DNA of 64,000 nt, taken from the NCBI GenBank assembly GCA_025358125.1, contig JANYKS010000020.1, forward strand, positions 44,577 to 108,576. Direction: 5' to 3'. Under the pieces are notes generated by a model. The model worked only from the letters and a program-made list of their open reading frames with translations, ran no database searches and had not been told where the DNA came from. A program made the position numbers and the translations under genes. Below are positions 32,411-41,979 of the stretch, one piece after another (the first letter of the stretch is position 1; each line of letters starts with the position of its first letter). Source of the stretch: Actinomycetes bacterium. GTDB taxonomy: Bacteria; Actinomycetota; Acidimicrobiia; Acidimicrobiales; Ilumatobacteraceae.

Positions 32411-34209
32411 CAGAGGCTGTAACGCTGCTCTGCGACTCGGTAGAGGCGTCGCCACAGGAGCCGGTTGAGGCCGACGATGTAGATCGACATGACCGCGACG
32501 CCGGTGAGGATGTGGTGAAAGTCACCGGTCTCGGTGGCGCGGGCGATGTACGCGCCGAGTCCGGTCGCGGTGAGGGTGGTCCCGCCGTAGGTGACGATCT
32601 CGGCGACGATCGATGCGTTCCACGCGCCTCCTGAGGCGGTGATGCCACCAGTGATGTACGCCGGAAAGATCGCCGGCAGGGTGAGCCGCTTCCAGCGTTG
32701 CCAGCCGTGAACCCCGAGGTTGTCCATCGCTTCTTTGAGGTCGGACGGAATGGCTTGGGCACCGGCGATGACGTTGAACAGGATGTACCACTGCGCGCCG
32801 AGTGACATCAGCAGAATGCCGCCGAAGTTGAGGCTGATCCCCGTCTTGACGAAGACGTAGACAGCGAACGGGAACAAGAAGTTCGCCGGGAATGAGGCCA
32901 AGATCTGCACGACCGGCTGAGCGATGCGGGATGCTTTCGGGCTGCTACCGATCTTGACTCCAATCGGCACCCAGATCACGGTCGAGACGGCGACGAGGAC
33001 GACGACGCGGGCGAAGGTTATGGCTCCTTGCCAGAGCGGTGTTACGAACACCCCCCATCCGTCGACAGCGGTGACGTAGGCCAGCAGCCGCCACAGCCCG
33101 AACCCGATCATGCCACCTGCCACAACCCAGAATCCGACGTCGCCCCGTGTGCGCCCGGACTCGACGGCGATGGTATGGGTTTCGGTACCGAAGATACGGT
33201 CCCCGAGCCGGTTAGCCGGCTCAGCCAGTCGGCGCCGGGCGCGGCCGACCGCCCTTGGCCAGTGGCTCCGGCGGAGCAGGTTGAGCACGAGCGAGCGCGG
33301 CACCTCGGCCGCCCCGGACTGTTCGTTCTTGAACCGTTCACACCACGCAACGAGCGGCCTCCAGAAGATGACGTTGACGCCGATCACAATGATCGCCATC
33401 GTCAAAACGCCGAGGCCGACCTTGCCGAGATCACCCGCGTCGATCGCCGCACCGGCGTACGAACCGATCCCGGGCAGGGTGTAGGTCTTGTTGAGCACGG
33501 AGATCGCTTCGGAGGCGACAAGGAAGAACCAGCCACCACCCATGCTCATCATCCCGTTCCAGACCAGCCCGATCGCGCCGTTGGGGACATCGAGCTTCCA
33601 GAACCGCCGCCAGCGAGAGAGCTGCATCAGCCGGGCAGCTTCGTCGAGGTCGCGGGGTTGGGTCACGAGGGACTGATGGAAACTGAACGTCACGTTCCAC
33701 GCCTGGGACGTAAAGATCGCAAAGATCGATGCGCATTCGAGGCCGAGGAACGACCCCGGGAACAAGGCGATGAACCCGGTCACCGTGATCGACAGAAAGC
33801 CGAGCACCGGGACGGACTGCAAGATGTCCAACAGCGGCAGCATGATCTTCTCGGCGCGTCGCGAATGGGCAGCGACGTACGCGTACACAAACGTGAACGC
33901 GTAGGACAGGCCGAGCGCCGTGAACATGCGCAGCAGACTGCGCGCTGCGTAGTACGGCAACTGGCTTGCCGAGGTGTCGATCGTGCTCACGTTCGTCGGC
34001 GAGAACGACAACGTCGCATCACGGCCGACTGACACGACCGCGTACAGCAGCGCCATGACGCCGGCGGCGACGATCAGATCGATGACCGTCAGCTTGTGGA
34101 GCCCGACGGCCAGCCAACCGGAATATCCGTGGCGACGGTCCCGCGGTTCAGACGGCGGACGGTCGGGCGCGGCTCCGACGCCGCCACGGCCGCGATACAG
34201 GTAGCTCAC
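32410..34209 (-). CDS. ABC transporter permease, two fused inner-membrane domains (NitT/TauT type)
   Basis: 599 aa with two tandem BPD_transp_1-like domains, each about six helices. The first contains the coupling-loop segment EAARLMQLSRWRRFWKLDVP and the second EAMDNLGVHGWQRWKRLTLP, the EAA-type contacts to the ATPase. Fused permeases of this kind occur in nitrate/sulfonate/bicarbonate-type importers. It overlaps the ATPase gene by four bases (ATGA). No substrate-binding protein gene is nearby, so the substrate is unknown and the binding protein must be encoded elsewhere or be unnecessary. Confidence 0.88.
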   Translation of the reverse strand: MSYLYRGRGGVGAAPDRPPSEPRDRRHGYSGWLAVGLHKLTVIDLIVAAGVMALLYAVVSVGRDATLSFSPTNVSTIDTSASQLPYYAARSLLRMFTALGLSYAFTFVYAYVAAHSRRAEKIMLPLLDILQSVPVLGFLSITVTGFIALFPGSFLGLECASIFAIFTSQAWNVTFSFHQSLVTQPRDLDEAARLMQLSRWRRFWKLDVPNGAIGLVWNGMMSMGGGWFFLVASEAISVLNKTYTLPGIGSYAGAAIDAGDLGKVGLGVLTMAIIVIGVNVIFWRPLVAWCERFKNEQSGAAEVPRSLVLNLLRRSHWPRAVGRARRRLAEPANRLGDRIFGTETHTIAVESGRTRGDVGFWVVAGGMIGFGLWRLLAYVTAVDGWGVFVTPLWQGAITFARVVVLVAVSTVIWVPIGVKIGSSPKASRIAQPVVQILASFPANFLFPFAVYVFVKTGISLNFGGILLMSLGAQWYILFNVIAGAQAIPSDLKEAMDNLGVHGWQRWKRLTLPAIFPAYITGGITASGGAWNASIVAEIVTYGGTTLTATGLGAYIARATETGDFHHILTGVAVMSIYIVGLNRLLWRRLYRVAEQRYSL

Positions 34210-35564
34210 GAGATCGCCTCTTTACCGAGGACACTGGTCCGATCCGGGTCAACGACGAACTCTTGATGGTCAGCGTCGAACGCGTACTGCTCTGCGTATC
34301 GGCCCCAGTCGATGGCCGTGTCCAGCTGACGTTCAGCTTCTATTTCGCTGAATGACCGGCGTAGGACATCTCGGAAGAACCCAGCACGCAACGAGCCGTC
34401 GGTAGCGCGATCAAGGCCAGCCACGATCGCTCGAACCAATGGTGCGCGATCCAGCACTGCACGAGCGAAGATTCGCTTCGATGCTTGGATGTCGGCGCCC
34501 GCGAACGTCAACCCGGCATCCGTGAGGTGCAAACGCCCCGAATCGATTTCGGCGAAGCCGAGCATTTCCAACGCGTCGACGAGCGGCAACAGGTCATCGA
34601 CCTCGAACCCCAATTCGTCGGCGGTCTCGGCGATCGACGTTGCCCCCAATCCCTCGAGGATCTCGGCAAGGCCCGATAGCGCATCGACGCTGGCGTGGGG
34701 AAGGGGATGTGAACCCGGCGTCTCCGGCACCGCAACCGCGGCGCCCGACGACTCATCGACGGGTCGGCCCGTCATCACTGCATAGATGTGATCGATCAGA
34801 GCCTGGAACGCGGGTGTATTGCGATCCCGGGGACGCGGCAGCGGAATCTCCAATTCCAGACGGACCCGTCCGGGCTTGGATCCGAGGATGATCACCCGGT
34901 CCGCCAGCAACACGGCCTCCTCGATGTTGTGCGTGACGAGCACGATCGCCTTGATCGGGAACTCGGCCGACTCCCACAACTCCATCAACTCGCCGCGAAG
35001 GTTCTCCGCTGTCAGCACGTCGAGCGCTGAGAACGGCTCATCCATCAACAAGACCTCAGGCTCGACCACCAACGCTCGCGCGAACCCGACACGTTGACGC
35101 ATCCCGCCGGACAACTCCTTCGGATACGCAGACTCGAAACCGTCGAGGCCGATGAGGTCAATCGCCCGCTCCGCTCGTTCGCGCCTCACGGTCCGTTCGA
35201 CCCCTTTGGCCTCCAACCCGAGCTCCACGTTCTGTAAGACCGTCAACCACGGCAACAGGGCAAAGCTCTGAAACACCATCGCCGTACCTGGATTGGGGCC
35301 GACCAACGGCTCACCTCGATACGTCACAGTGCCAGTGGACGGTGACAGCAACCCGGCGATGCAGCGAAGCAATGTCGACTTCCCACTTCCAGATTTGCCG
35401 AGCAATGCCACCACCTCACCGGCGCATATGTCCAACGACACGCCCTCCAGCACCGGCAACTCGCCATCCAACGTCGCGAACGTCTTCGTCACCGCGTCGA
35501 CAACGACGAGAACTTCGCCATCGGCGGTCTCCTGGGCGCGAACGACCTCATCCGTCTCGCTCAT
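34206..35564 (-). CDS. ABC transporter ATPase with AAA-associated C-terminal domain (NitT/TauT type)
   Basis: 452 aa. Walker A GKSGSGKST, Q-loop FQSFALLPW, signature LSGGMRQRVGFARAL, Walker B VLLMDEPFSALD and the switch His in LVTHNIEEA. Residues from about 290 to the end form the AAA-associated C-terminal domain found in some nitrate-type ABC ATPases (DELGFEVDDLLPLVDALEMLGFAEI). ATG 35564 has GGAGGG seven bases upstream and is preferred over ATG 35579. Translation is coupled to the permease. A hairpin and a possible leader peptide lie just upstream and could control expression. Confidence 0.9.
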   Translation of the reverse strand: MSETDEVVRAQETADGEVLVVVDAVTKTFATLDGELPVLEGVSLDICAGEVVALLGKSGSGKSTLLRCIAGLLSPSTGTVTYRGEPLVGPNPGTAMVFQSFALLPWLTVLQNVELGLEAKGVERTVRRERAERAIDLIGLDGFESAYPKELSGGMRQRVGFARALVVEPEVLLMDEPFSALDVLTAENLRGELMELWESAEFPIKAIVLVTHNIEEAVLLADRVIILGSKPGRVRLELEIPLPRPRDRNTPAFQALIDHIYAVMTGRPVDESSGAAVAVPETPGSHPLPHASVDALSGLAEILEGLGATSIAETADELGFEVDDLLPLVDALEMLGFAEIDSGRLHLTDAGLTFAGADIQASKRIFARAVLDRAPLVRAIVAGLDRATDGSLRAGFFRDVLRRSFSEIEAERQLDTAIDWGRYAEQYAFDADHQEFVVDPDRTSVLGKEAIS

Positions 35565-35585
35565 CTCGATTCCCTCCATCGCTCG

Positions 35586-35603
35586 AGCACCCTCGCGGGT
35601 GCT
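35586..35603 (-). promoter_or_regulatory. Hairpin in the ABC-operon leader
   Basis: AGCACCC-TCGC-GGGTGCT: seven-base-pair stem with a four-base loop, 22 bases upstream of the ATPase start codon on the transcribed strand. It could act as an attenuator or modulate access to the GGAGGG site. No T-tract follows. Confidence 0.45.
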
Positions 35604-35668
35604 GGTAGGAAGCGACGAGGAACAACAGGGGTCAGCGCGCTACGAACCTGTCGATGACCAACATCAGC

Positions 35669-35728
35669 TCAACCGAGCGGAGTGACCACAGGCAGGAACG
35701 GGCGCAATCGACTACTGCCGTCGCTCAT
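35669..35728 (-). CDS. Possible 19-residue leader peptide of the ABC operon
   Basis: The open frame MSDGSSRLRPFLPVVTPLG ends in TGA and is preceded by a strong Shine-Dalgarno (AGGAGGT, six bases before ATG). It lies 104 bases upstream of the ATPase start in the same direction, before the hairpin at 35586-35603. Prolines at three positions (RPFLP and TPLG) could stall ribosomes. No family match is known to me. If real, it would couple uptake-operon expression to translation status. Chance occurrence of a short frame behind an AGGAGG cannot be ruled out. Confidence 0.4.
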   Translation of the reverse strand: MSDGSSRLRPFLPVVTPLG

Positions 35729-36083
35729 CGTTCCACCTCCTCTGATCGGTCCGCTACCCCCCATCCTGAGGGGACAGCAAACTGACTCTACCCGACGCGA
35801 GTCCGAGGGCCGCCGGACAATCCGTGAATCCATCGTGAAGCTCGATCAAGATCCACAGGCCTCACCACGGGAGTCGGGAAATCTCGAGTACGAAGACTTG
35901 TGCGAGAAAGCGGGATCCCAACGCGAGTGTCAGTGGCAGCTCACCCACTCCGGCGGTACTGCCGTGAAAGTTACTGCGACTCTGCTTGCTCGGGCGTCAG
36001 AACCCCGTACGGCCCAGTCGGGGCCGATCAACCACGAAACGCGCTTCGCCTCGTCCCAACGCAACAGAAACCCGCCGGCAAGG
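35729..36083. other. Divergent region between ABC operon and LuxR gene
   Basis: A 355-base stretch that must contain both promoters. The + strand open frame that runs through it (from 35682) has no family features until about 36084, so I treat it as non-coding. A small stem CCCCT-N6-GGGG type is visible around 35756-35773. No riboswitch class could be matched by eye. Confidence 0.5.
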
Positions 36084-38892
36084 GTGACGTATGGTGTGAA
36101 TGTGGTTGATCCCGGAGCGGGAATCATTGGACGAGAGCGAGAGTTGGCTGTCGTCGATGGCTTCGTCGCGGCGGCGGATAGTCTCGGAACGTGTTTGGTG
36201 TTGGAAGGTCTTGCCGGTATCGGAAAGACCACGATCTGGGCCGAAGGCGTCAGCGCGGCAACTCGGCGGGGGATTGTGGTTCGTTCGAGCCGATGCACTG
36301 CCGCGGACGCGACGTGGGCATTCTCGGGGCTGGGTGATTTGTTCGAGGAGACTCCCGAGGAGATTCTTGCCGAGCTGCCCGACGTGCAGCGGCGGGCGCT
36401 GTCGACGGCGCTGCTCGTCGAGAGCCCCACGGTGGGTTCGCCAGGTGATCGGGTCGTGGGCGTGGCTGTTCTTGGAGTCCTGCGGTTGATGGCCCGAGCA
36501 GAGCCGTTGATCCTGGCCATTGATGACGTTCAGTGGTTGGACGGGGCCTCGCGGGCCGTGTTGACGTTCGCTCTGCACCGGATGCGCGCAGAGCGGATTC
36601 GTGTTCTTGCTTCTCAACGATTGACGACCGATTCGGAAAGCGGCCGAGAGGAATCCTGTCTCGGCCTGCCGGGTACACGTCTGCGTGTCGGACCGGTATC
36701 TGTGGGCGCTCTGCAGCAGATCGTTCGTTCTCGGCTGTCGACGACGTTGTCCCGGCCGACGTTGACCCGGGTACATCAGGCAACGGGCGGAAACCCGATG
36801 GTCTCGTTGGAGATGGGCCGGGCATTGCAGCGTCGCGGACACGAACCCGAGGCTCATGAGCCGCTACCGGTTCCGAGCGACATTCGGCTTCTCGTCGCGG
36901 ACCGGCTTCGGGGGCTTTCCGTCACGGCCCGGGATTTCTTGCTCGTGTGCGCGGCGCTGGCTCACCCGTCAGCTGAGCTGGTGTCGGCAGCATTGAATGA
37001 CCCGGCAGCGGCTGCGCTCAGCCTTGCCGAGGTGGTGCAGACGGGAGCAATGGAAGTCGACGGACAACGGCTTCGCTTCACCCACCCACTGCTCGCATCA
37101 GTGCCGTACGAAGGCCTGCTGCCCGACGACCGCCAGGCGCTGCACAGGCGGCTGGCGTGTGTCGTGACTGACGCCGAGGAACATGCCAGGCACGTCGCGT
37201 TGGGCAGCGATGGGCCGGACGAAGGAGTGGCCCACGCGTTGGAGGTGGCGGCCAGACATGCACGCGGGCGAGGGAGCACAGCTGCCGCAGCACAACTCGC
37301 CGAGTTGGCCATCAGCCGCACACCACTTGATCTGCCGGCCGAGCTCTCGCCGCCGGGTGGCTGCCGCCCGGTATCTGTTCCATCTCGGCGATCCGGGCAA
37401 AGCGCGATCGATGGTGGCCGCCAGCCTCGAGTCGTCGCCCGACGAGTTTGGCCGGGTCAGCGCAATGTTGTTGTTGGCGACGATCGACTACTGGACCGAG
37501 GGCAGCCTGGCTGCGGCCCGGTGGTGCGAGCAAGCGCTGCAGGAGGCAGGCGCCGACCAACTGCTGCTCGCCCGGTGCCACGCCGCGCTGGCCGATCTCG
37601 CCCCGTACGACGCAGCCCAGCTGCTCGAACACGCCCGGCTCGCCGTGGAGCTCATCGGGCCAGAACGAGACGATCCGATCGACGCGCTGACGAACGCACT
37701 GAAAAACGTTGCCTATCACGAACTGCGGCTGGGGCACGGCCTATCGCTCCCGCTACTCGAGCGGGCCGCCGCGCTGGAGAAACGCGGCGCACCATTGCCG
37801 GTGTTGGAACGGGTCGGAATGTACCTGGGGATGCTGCTCCGCTTCGCAGGCCAATTCGCCGACGCGCGTCGCTGGTTGCTGCAAATGCGCGAGTGCGCCC
37901 AGGACGAAGGCGACGACAGTGCGCTCCCGAATATCCTCGGCCATCTCGCTCTGCTCGAGTGCTGGGCTGGCGACTATCCAGGCGCGTTGGCCTACGCCGC
38001 CGAGGGGCTCGAGCTGAGCGTGCGAACGGGCGTTGGTTCCCCCTCCGTCACTGCAGCCCAAACGCTCGCCGAGGCGCACGTCGGCAATGTCGAGGTGGCA
38101 CGCAGATTGGCATTCGTCGCGCTGGCCCACGACGAGGCGCAGGGCGACGATGGAGACGTCGCCTGCGACCTCCGCAGTCTCGGCTTCGCCGACCTTTCCG
38201 TGGGTGACTGGCCGGCCGCGGCCGAGCATCTCCTGCGGGCGCTGTCCATCGCCGACGAACTCGGCGTCCAGGAGCCAGCCATTCTGCGTATTCATGCCGA
38301 CGCAGTTGAGGCCCTCGTCGGGCTCGGCCGCCTGGCAGAGGCGGAGCGGCTGACCGTCGACCTTGAGCGAAGCCGTGATCGGGGGTCGCTGTGGGCGCAG
38401 GCGATGGCTGGCCGCTGCCGCGGCATGCTGTCGGCCGCAGCTGGTGATCTGCCAGCCGCTGCAACCGCGTTGGCTGCATCGCTGATCGACCATCAGGGAC
38501 TGGCGATGCCGTTCGAAGAAGCACGCACTCGTCTCTGGCTCGGCTCTGTGCTGCGACGCGCCGGCCACCGCCGCGAATCGCGGCTCGAGCTGACAGGCGC
38601 GCTCAAAGCATTCGAGCGGTTGGGCACCCCAATCTATGCCGCACGGGCGCTCGCCGAACTCGGTCGGCTCGGGGGAAGGGCCGGCGGGCACCTCGCCCTG
38701 ACGGTGACCGAACGACGCGTTGCAGAACTGGTCGGAGCCGGCCGCACCAACACCGAAGTCGCAGCAGCGCTCTTCGTCGGCGTGCGCACGGTGGAAAGCC
38801 ACCTCGGGCGGATCTATCGCAAGCTTGGCCTGCGCTCGCGTACCGAGCTGGCGAGACTGCCGATGATCGGCATTGCCGCACCGGCGCCATGA
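36084..38892 (+). pseudogene. LuxR-family (LAL) transcriptional regulator gene with a frameshift
   Basis: The N-terminal frame encodes a STAND ATPase: GRERELAVVDGFV, Walker A EGLAGIGKTTIW, Walker B ILAIDDVQWLD. It ends in phase at SRTPLDLPAELS near 37345. The +1 frame resumes at SRRRVAAARYLFHLGDPGKA and continues through helical repeats to a canonical LuxR helix-turn-helix (LTVTERRVAELVGAGRTNTE...VESHLGRIYRKLGL). One extra base in CTCTCGCCGCCGG (37342-37354) explains the break. Starts at GTG 36084, 36096 or 36102 are possible. Intact, it would be an about 930-aa regulator, probably of the downstream DUF4242 gene. Confidence 0.85.
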
Positions 38893-38946
38893 CGGGCCGT
38901 GATTGTGCGGGCAGTGTGGGGGCAGTGGTTGTGAGGGGCATAGTTG

Positions 38947-38958
38947 CGTAGTACTACG
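38947..38958. promoter_or_regulatory. 12-bp palindrome abutting the DUF4242 start codon
   Basis: CGTAGTACTACG is perfectly self-complementary and ends one base before ATG 38960. There is no Shine-Dalgarno, so the transcript may be leaderless and this site may be bound by the upstream LuxR-type regulator. Tentative. Confidence 0.45.
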
Positions 38959-38959
38959 G

Positions 38960-39346
38960 ATGCCCCGCATCGGGGACATCCTTTATGTTGCTCTGGTGAT
39001 ACCTGCTGCCCGGCATCCAGCGAGCCTCTTTCTGGTCGAGCGCTATCTACCCGTCACCAATTTCGAAGAGCTCTCCGCAGCTGTACAGCGTGTTGCGCAG
39101 GCCTGCAGCAATCGCCGCACCGCCGGCGTTGACGTCCGCTACCTCCACTCGATCTACATCCCGGCAGAGGACACTTGCTTCTGCGTGTTCCAGGCCGTGT
39201 CGGCCGAGGATGTGCGCGACGCGAACGACACCCCGAACTTCCGCATCGATCGAATCAGCGCCGGATTCGGGCTGGAAACAAACGTAGGCCATCCGGCCCC
39301 CATCCGCCGACGGCCGCTCCGCCAACTCAGGAAGAGGTTGCAATGA
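38960..39346 (+). CDS. DUF4242-like small protein
   Basis: 128 aa. The pattern LFLVERYLPVTNFEELSAAV, VRYLHSIYIPAEDTCFCVFQ and SAEDVRDANDTPNFRIDRI matches the DUF4242 family of about 90-residue alpha/beta proteins that often sit beside LuxR-type regulators. A Cys-x-Cys (CFC) is notable. ATG 38960 is chosen because family members begin shortly before LFLVERY; the frame opens earlier at 38903. It overlaps the following lipoprotein start (ATGA), so the two are coupled. Confidence 0.72.
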   Translation: MPRIGDILYVALVIPAARHPASLFLVERYLPVTNFEELSAAVQRVAQACSNRRTAGVDVRYLHSIYIPAEDTCFCVFQAVSAEDVRDANDTPNFRIDRISAGFGLETNVGHPAPIRRRPLRQLRKRLQ

Positions 39347-39951
39347 ATCTTGAACATTCCACAAGACGGGGTCCTGTCACCATTCGCGAAATCCGTCGAC
39401 GGTTCGCAGCTACAGCTCTGGCCGCGGCTGGGTGCCTGCTGCTCGGCGCGTGCACCAGTAACTCGACCATCAGCGCTGCTACCGCCACGCAGCGCGTCTC
39501 CTCGCCGAGCGTCATAGACAGCGGCTCCACCACTTCTGCGGTCACCGTCGCGGGTGGTGCTGGAGCGACGACCGGCGTTTCGGACCCGTGCTCAGTGCTC
39601 ACTCAGGCCGAAGTCGACACCGCTGTTGGACAGCCGCTCGGACCCGGCAAACCAACCGCACCCCTCGGTAACTGTGTATGGTCCAACAGCGACTTCAGCG
39701 CTGGTGTCGATGTCACCGTCAGTGACTGGTCTTCGATAAACAATGCTGCCACCGGCGGGGGCACGAAGCCACCACCGCCGGCGGTTGCCGGCGTCGGTGA
39801 CGAAGCCTTCTGGTATCAAGGATTTCTTTACGTGCGCAAGGGCGACGCCGGATTCCTGTTGTCGATCGATTTTCCGAAAGTCAGCTCCACAGCCGATTAC
39901 GGTCTGACGCAAGCGAAAGTGCTCGCCGCGGCCGTGCTCGGACGACTGTGA
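39343..39951 (+). CDS. DUF3558-like lipoprotein
   Basis: 202 aa. A basic N-region, a hydrophobic helix and the lipobox LLGAC (Cys about residue 34) make a lipoprotein signal peptide; after cleavage it would be anchored outside the membrane. A Ser/Thr-rich linker leads to DPCSVLTQAEVDTAVGQPLG, then NCVWSN and VGDEAFWYQGFLYVRKGDAGFLLSI, matching DUF3558-type domains of actinobacterial surface lipoproteins. Shine-Dalgarno GGAAGAGG precedes ATG 39343. Coupled to the DUF4242 gene. Confidence 0.78.
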   Translation: MNLEHSTRRGPVTIREIRRRFAATALAAAGCLLLGACTSNSTISAATATQRVSSPSVIDSGSTTSAVTVAGGAGATTGVSDPCSVLTQAEVDTAVGQPLGPGKPTAPLGNCVWSNSDFSAGVDVTVSDWSSINNAATGGGTKPPPPAVAGVGDEAFWYQGFLYVRKGDAGFLLSIDFPKVSSTADYGLTQAKVLAAAVLGRL

Positions 39952-39997
39952 CCTCCAACCGGGTCCGTTCGCTGCGTGCCGAAGCCTCTGAAACGGG

Positions 39998-40647
39998 GTG
40001 TTCCGACTGGCGGCCGCGAGGCCAAGGCTTGCCAGCCGGCTGTGTGGATGGATGGTCGTGTTCGCACTCGCCGGCGCCGCGTCATGCAGCAGCGCTACGG
40101 CACACGATGTCGGTGCCCGGTCGACCGCTGCGGGATCTGGGTTGCCGAGCGCGACGACGTCTCAGGTCGCTACGGTGTCTCCGGGCGGCACGGAAACAGC
40201 AAACGCGACGGTGCCGCCAGCGAACAGTGTCAACTCGTCCGGATCGTCTATCGGCGTTCTCGACTTCTTCGGGGCCGGGATCCAGACCGGCTTGAACCTC
40301 GCCGTCGGTGTCGTCAATGGGCTCATCGACGCCGGACGCTTCCTGGTGGTCAACGGCATCAAGCTGGCAGCACAGCCAATCCTCGATCAAGTCGCCAGGG
40401 TCGCCAGCGCCCTGGAGGTCGTGGCGCTCGTAACAGGGCTGCTGCGGCCGTGGACGATACGGATGGACGCCTCGCCGCCACAGACTCGGGTCCGGGCGCA
40501 GGCGGCGGCCACATCGCCGGTGGCATCGGCGACGGCGCATTCGCCGTCCTGCTCGGACCAGGCGCAGTCGTGACCTTCTCCATCGGCGAAACTACCGTTG
40601 CGCGGGCGGTCAAGCGAGGGGCATTATGTTGGTGTGATGCCCTCTGA
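39998..40647 (+). pseudogene. Putative exported protein gene with probable frameshift
   Basis: GTG 39998 gives a signal-like segment (CGWMVVFALAGAASCSSAT, possible lipobox), then a Thr/Ser-rich linker and an amphipathic region SIGVLDFFGAGIQTGLNLAV and VARVASALEVVALVTGLLRP. From about 40455 the frame turns into low-complexity Ala/Ser/Pro sequence, whereas the -1 phase reads DTDGRLAATDSGPGAGGGHI and AFAVLLGPGAVVTFSIGETT up to a stop at 40647, which looks like real protein. A one-base indel near 40455 would join them. Family not recognised. Confidence 0.45.
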
Positions 40648-41227
40648 CGTCACCGGTGTCTCGTCAGGTCGAACGCCTCGGGTGAAACGCCCTGCGCCTG
40701 AAGAGTGGAGCGACGATGTGCGTGAGTTGTTGAGCGGTTCGATTCTTGGCGTCAAGCCGCTGGCGGAGTCGGCCTGGTTGACAACCTTGGCTCACAATCC
40801 TCGTCTGATGCGAAGGTTTGGTCCGTTGGCCAATCATCTTCTGCTCAAAGGACGTCTACCGGCGCGGCAGCGCGAGTTGCTGATCCTTCGGACCGCCTGG
40901 CTGTGTCAGGCATCGTACGAGTGGAGTGAGCATGTGCATATCGCCAAGAAAGCGGGCGTCACCACCGAGGCCGTTGAGCGAATCGTTCGTGGTGCCGACG
41001 CTGACGAATGGGATCCAATCGACGTTGCGCTCGTGCAGGCGGTTGACGAGTTGCACAGGGATTCCGTGATATCGGATGACACGTGGGAGGTATTGGCCCG
41101 CACGTTCGACGAAGCTGAACTGCTCGAGCTGTTGATGGTCGTGGGGCTGTATCACCTGATTGCTTGGACGCAGAATTCGCTGCGGGTTGAACTCGATGCA
41201 GACCGTCAGGGCCTCGCTGAGCGGTAG
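40637..41227 (+). CDS. Carboxymuconolactone decarboxylase (CMD) family protein
   Basis: 196 aa of helical CMD/AhpD fold. The core helix reads ELLILRTAWLCQASYEWSEH followed by VHIAKKAGVTTEAVERIVRG. The usual CxxC of AhpD peroxidases is not present: only one Cys (LCQASYEW) precedes the conserved His. It therefore belongs with CMD-like proteins of unknown role, often seen in actinobacterial catabolic clusters. ATG 40637 is chosen at the start of conserved sequence; the frame opens at 40598. It converges with the truncated amidohydrolase gene. Confidence 0.83.
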   Translation: MPSDVTGVSSGRTPRVKRPAPEEWSDDVRELLSGSILGVKPLAESAWLTTLAHNPRLMRRFGPLANHLLLKGRLPARQRELLILRTAWLCQASYEWSEHVHIAKKAGVTTEAVERIVRGADADEWDPIDVALVQAVDELHRDSVISDDTWEVLARTFDEAELLELLMVVGLYHLIAWTQNSLRVELDADRQGLAER

Positions 41228-41250
41228 CGCTGGTTGTCAGGAAAGCACCT

Positions 41251-41979
41251 TCATCCGACAGCGACGGTGTCGACCAGACGAGCAGCGTTGTCGTGCAGGA
41301 TCAATCGTTTTTCGTCGTCGGTGAAATCCTTGAGCTGGGACACATACTCACACGGGTCGGCGAGACCTTCGGGATGGGGAAAGTCCGAGCCGAAGAGGAT
41401 GCGGTCGACGCCGATCAGACTTGCGACCGACCGCAGGTCATCTTCCCAGAATGGGCTGATGTAGACGTTGCGGCGCAAGACCTCAAGGGGATGCTCTCTG
41501 TGCTGTTGAGGTTCCATCCGATACGACCGATCGAGAGCGCGCGCCAGTGGGGCCAGCCAGTCGGCGCCGTTCTCGACGCTGGCGATTCGCAGACGTGGGA
41601 ACCGCGTGAGTGTGCCGTGACAGATGAGGGAGGCGATCGCGTCGTGAATGTCGCGATGACCCTTCGCCACGTTGTGGAAGGCGCTGCGTCCGAATGCGCT
41701 CGTAATTCCCTGAGGCTCCCAGAGCTGAAGGTAGCCCTCGATGATCGAGTGAGCGGCGTGGATGCAGACCGGGAGATTCGCATCCTGAACACGTGCCCAG
41801 AACGGATCAAATTCCGGCAAGCCGAAGGAACGATGCCCCTTGAACCCTTCGGGAGGTGCTGGGCGGATGAGAACTGCACGAGCACCTCGTTCCAGCACCC
41901 AATCGAGTTCCCGTATCGCGTCTTCAACGATCCCGAGGGTGATGACGGGCACCATGAAGATGCGCTCGCGATAGTTGAG
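41251..41979 (-). pseudogene. Amidohydrolase gene truncated at its 5' end
   Basis: About 240 residues from NYRERIFMVPVITLGIVED to the C-terminus are recognisable as an amidohydrolase-2 (TIM-barrel, decarboxylase-like) protein: ARAVLIRPAPPEGFKG, LPVCIHAAHS (metal His), RFPRLRIASVENGADWL, and ILFGSDFPHPEG with the catalytic Asp. The N-terminal third with the first HxH metal motif is missing. Codons upstream of 41979 on this strand are antisense to the enoyl-CoA hydratase. The gene is fused head-to-head with that gene, and both lack their 5' ends. Confidence 0.75.

Noticed and set aside
35729..35800. Riboswitch upstream of the ABC transporter (yybP-ykoY or guanidine type)
   Set aside because: A few matching words were seen, but the conserved core of neither class is present.
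35682..36083. Upstream extension of the LuxR-type regulator (134 codons)
   Set aside because: Low-complexity and lacking any domain; it crosses the region that must hold both divergent promoters.
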